NCBI GenBank assembly: GCA_900291925.1 | Contig: UWYS01000029.1 | Location: forward strand, 186,001 to 250,000 | Length of the DNA stretch: 64,000 nucleotides | Origin: Thecaphora thlaspeos | Taxonomy: Eukaryota > Basidiomycota > Ustilaginomycetes > Urocystidales > Glomosporiaceae | Direction of reading: 5' to 3' | Shown: in pieces, positions 61,447-64,000 of the stretch | How the letters are laid out: every line of letters begins with the position of its first letter | Position numbering within the stretch: the stretch's first letter is position 1 | Made by a program: the position numbers and the translations under genes | Notes under the pieces: model-generated | What the model saw: only the letters and a program-made list of their open reading frames with translations | Database searches by the model: none | Told to the model about the DNA's origin: nothing

Positions 61447-63635
61447 ATGTTCTCCTCCTTCCGCTCCTGTATCGCCGCCGCCATCGCGCTAAGCGCGGCC
61501 GCGAGCTTCCCCTACGCGTCCGCCGGCAAGGCTGGCACCATGGAGATTGTCGGCAACTCGGGCATATCGGCACAGATGGTGAGTTTTGGTTTAGAGCTTC
61601 GGTGTGGGTAACTAACTGGTCGGCTGGGTCGGATCAGCTCGCTTCGGGGCGGGGTGGGACGGTTTCCGCACCGAGACGGGGCCTCTCCACGTTAGCGACC
61701 GCTCAACACCGACGACGGCAACAGTCGAGGCGGAGACGGACGGAAGCCTCGCACAGACCGTACCTGTCCACCCAGTTCGCTTTCGTTCCTTCCGTTCCTC
61801 ATCGCCGTTGCCGTTGCCGCCGATCGACTGTAAGCTGACCGCGTGTCGAACCTGCTATGCCCTCCCTCTTTTCGCCGCGCCGCGCCGCGCCGCAGATGTT
61901 CCTGGGCACCGACCACAAGGTCTACATCCTGGACAAGGCGGAAAACAACCCGATCAAGGTCAACGGCCACCCGGCGTGGGCGGTCGAGTACGACATCAAC
62001 ACCAACCAGTTCCGCACCATGGACGTGCGCTCCAACACGTTCTGCGCCGGCGGCGCCACGCTCGGCGACGGGCGCATGCTTGTCACGGGCGGCAACAAGG
62101 CCGTCACGGCCAACGGCGCGACCGCCAAGTCCGGGCAGGGCTTCGGCGCGTACAACGGCGGCAAGGCGCTGCGCTTTCTCTCACCGTGCAACGACCAGAG
62201 CTGCCAGTGGCAGGATCAGGCGAGCATGCAGCTCAACAAGGAGAGGTGGTACCCGACGGTCGAGCCGCTCAAGGACGGCCACGCCATGATCCTCGGCGGC
62301 ATGCGCGACGGCGGCTTCGTCCCCTCCAAGGGGAGCAACGAGCCCACGTACGAGTTCTACCCGCCCAAGAACAACGGCCAGGCCAGGTACATGGGCATCC
62401 TCGACAGGACGGTCCCCATGTCGCTCTACCCGCTCACCTACCTCATGTCGAGCGGCGAGGTGTTTGTCCAGGCTGGCCGACAGGCCATCCTCTGGAACTA
62501 CCGGAACCAGTCCGAGAAGCGCCTCGCCAACATCCCCGGTGGCCCGCGCGTCTACCCTGCCAGCGCCGGCAGCGCTCTTCTCCCCTTGCGACCGAGCAAC
62601 AACTACAAGGAGACGATCCTCATCTGCGGCGGCATGGCGCTGGGCCAGAACGCCAACTGGGGCAACGAAGGTGGTCCGGCGGTCATGGTCTCGCAGCGCC
62701 CCGCGTCCAACTCGTGCGAGCAGATCAGCCCGCTCGCTGGCGGCGACTGGGAGTCGGTCGACGATCTTCCCGAGGCGCGGTCGATGGGCCAGTTCATTCA
62801 GCTCCCCGACGGCACGCTGTGGTTCGGCAACGGCGTCAAGACGGGCGTCGCCGGCTACACGGACAACAAGTACCAGGTCGGCCAGCCCGTCGGCAACTCG
62901 TACGGCGACAACCCGTCCTACAGGCCGCTCGTCTACAACCCGAACGCGTCGCGCGGCAACCGCTGGCGTCAAGTGGGCAGGGCCAACGTCGGGCGCCTCT
63001 ACCACTCGACGGCGACCCTGCTGCCGGACTCTTCCATCCTCGTCGCCGGCTCCAACCCGAACCCGGACTACACGAAATCCCAGAAGTGGTCGACCGAGTA
63101 CCGCGTGGAGCGCTGGTACCCGGAGTTCTACGACAGGGCGCGACCCTCGAACAAGGACCTCCCCTCGTCGTTCAGCTACGGCGGTACCGGGTTCACCATC
63201 ACGCTCGACTCGGCCGCCGCTGCGGCCAAGGCCAAGGTTGTCGTGGTGCGCACGGGTTTCTCGACGCACGCCATGAACATGGGCCAGCGTATGATTGAGC
63301 TCAGGTCGGTCGCGCAGGGCAACAAGCTGTTCGTCGCGCAGATGCCGTCCAATGCCAACCTGTTTGCGCCCGGCTCGGCACTTGCATTCGTCGTCGTCGA
63401 TGGCGTGCCGTCGCAGGGTAAGGTTGTTATAATCGGCAACGGCAGGATCGGAAAGCAGCCCGTAGCAGCCGAGACGGCGCTGCCCAACGTTAAGAGGGAC
63501 GGTGATCTCGACGAGGAGGCAGAGGAGGAGGTGGAGCCTGAGGTCGAGCACGCGATCAGCGAGCGCGACCTCACTGTTCACCGCAGGGGCTCGGCTCACA
63601 CGCGTATCAACAAGGCCGTCGCAGACCGTCTCTAA
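61447..63635 (+). CDS. GLO1-like: glyoxal oxidase-type copper radical oxidase (AA5_1), secreted
   Basis: Exons 61447-61578 and 61896-63635 give 623 aa. Exon 1 encodes a signal peptide (CIAAAIALSAAASFPYASA) and the start of the mature protein (MEIVGNSGISAQM). Kelch-like propeller strands follow. All radical-copper ligands are visible: Cys94 (SNTFCAGGATLGDGRMLVTG), Tyr163 (RWYPTVEPLKDGHAMILGG), Tyr413-His414 (GRLYHSTATLLPDSSILVAG) and His503 (RTGFSTHAMNMGQR). Cys94-Tyr163 would form the thioether cofactor. The enzyme oxidises small aldehydes to acids and makes H2O2; in Ustilago maydis Glo1 is needed for filamentous growth and infection. The intron (317 nt) is much longer than others here. The C-terminus carries KRD, an acidic run and HRRG, suggesting further processing. 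Confidence 0.94.
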
Positions 63636-64000
63636 ATGCCGCCCGGCCCCGTCTCTGCTGCTACTCTGGATCACTACAACGGCGACAGCACTATCTATAT
63701 ATCTTGGATCGCCCTCCATGTCTCCTTTCCTCTCTAGTTTAGCATCCGGAACAGGGGCCTCATGTCTTTTCTCGTAATCTGTCTTCTTTCACGTTCCGTC
63801 GTCTCGTCGTTTCTGTAAAGCATCTCGGGCCCCCGCAGCCTAGGCGGGACGAGGCTCTTGAGCGTGCTCGTCTCTTATTTGTTCGTCGTTGTCGTCGTCT
63901 TGGTCGCCATCGTCCTAACTTCTTCCCTTGTTGGGCTGTATATTCAGAAACCGATCTCCCAACTGGCCTGCGTGTGTGTTCTCGTTGCCTGACACTAGCA
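63636..64000. other. 3' flank of glyoxal oxidase gene
   Basis: Probably 3' UTR and downstream flank. No further gene start is visible before the window ends. Confidence 0.45.

Noticed and set aside
62181..63719. 512-aa minus-strand frame opposite glyoxal oxidase
   Set aside because: Antisense by-product of GC-rich codons; glyoxal oxidase has complete catalytic motifs on the + strand.

Overview
The window is nuclear DNA of a basidiomycete fungus, most likely Ustilaginomycotina (smut fungi and related yeast-like fungi). The sequence is GC-rich. Genes have few, short GT-AG introns, and five of the six tRNA-like genes read cleanly with a small intron after position 37 (the sixth is slightly degenerate but also interrupted). 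The protein set fits this group: a smut-type glyoxal oxidase, an SRF/MCM1-type MADS-box factor, an RRM+YTH protein and secreted proteins with Kex2-type dibasic sites. The genus cannot be read from the sequence.

Layout. 0.4-3.0 kb: tRNA-Gly, then a divergent RpiB-like and TIM-like sugar-phosphate isomerase pair that matches the last two steps of erythritol catabolism. 3.3-6.1 kb: a five-exon 82-aa membrane protein, divergent from EMC2. 7.0-7.9 kb: a secreted Gly-rich protein. 8.5-8.9 kb: convergent tRNA-Ser and tRNA-Leu. 10.4-14.9 kb: calcineurin A, convergent with the MADS-box gene. 14.9-18.7 kb: a long gene-poor stretch with a hexanucleotide satellite. 18.7-21.6 kb: a divergent kinase-like protein. 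22.8-23.8 kb: a secreted TRI14-like protein. 25.7-29.3 kb: a glutaredoxin-like protein, a roadblock dynein light chain, tRNA-Cys and an unassigned protein. 29.4-31.0 kb: an N-terminally short WS/DGAT-type acyltransferase. 31.6-34.8 kb: TAF5. 35.0-36.6 kb: tRNA-Gly and a secreted protein whose only plausible start is CTG. 39.2-43.5 kb: the RRM+YTH reader. 43.5-48.4 kb: gene-poor. 48.5-49.8 kb: a secreted Kex2-site precursor. 50.3-55.7 kb: a tentative small gene, SURF1, a UAA-family nucleotide-sugar transporter and a TEN1-like OB-fold protein. 55.9-58.3 kb: vacuolar endopolyphosphatase. 58.6 kb: tRNA-Pro. 61.4-63.6 kb: glyoxal oxidase.

Function. Most genes are housekeeping: EMC2, calcineurin A, TAF5, SURF1, dynein light chain, transporter and polyphosphatase. 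Several form divergent pairs with short shared promoters or convergent pairs with 3' ends 150-250 bp apart. The accessory component is the secretome (7.06, 22.8, 35.5, 48.5 and 61.4 kb) and the tetrose-phosphate isomerase pair. No complete transposon, CRISPR array or virus was seen. A dispersed repeat occurs at about 22.0-22.4 and 37.2-37.6 kb, with one half inverted between the copies. Splice models were built by hand from frame continuity, GT/AG sites and family motifs, and are not transcript-verified.
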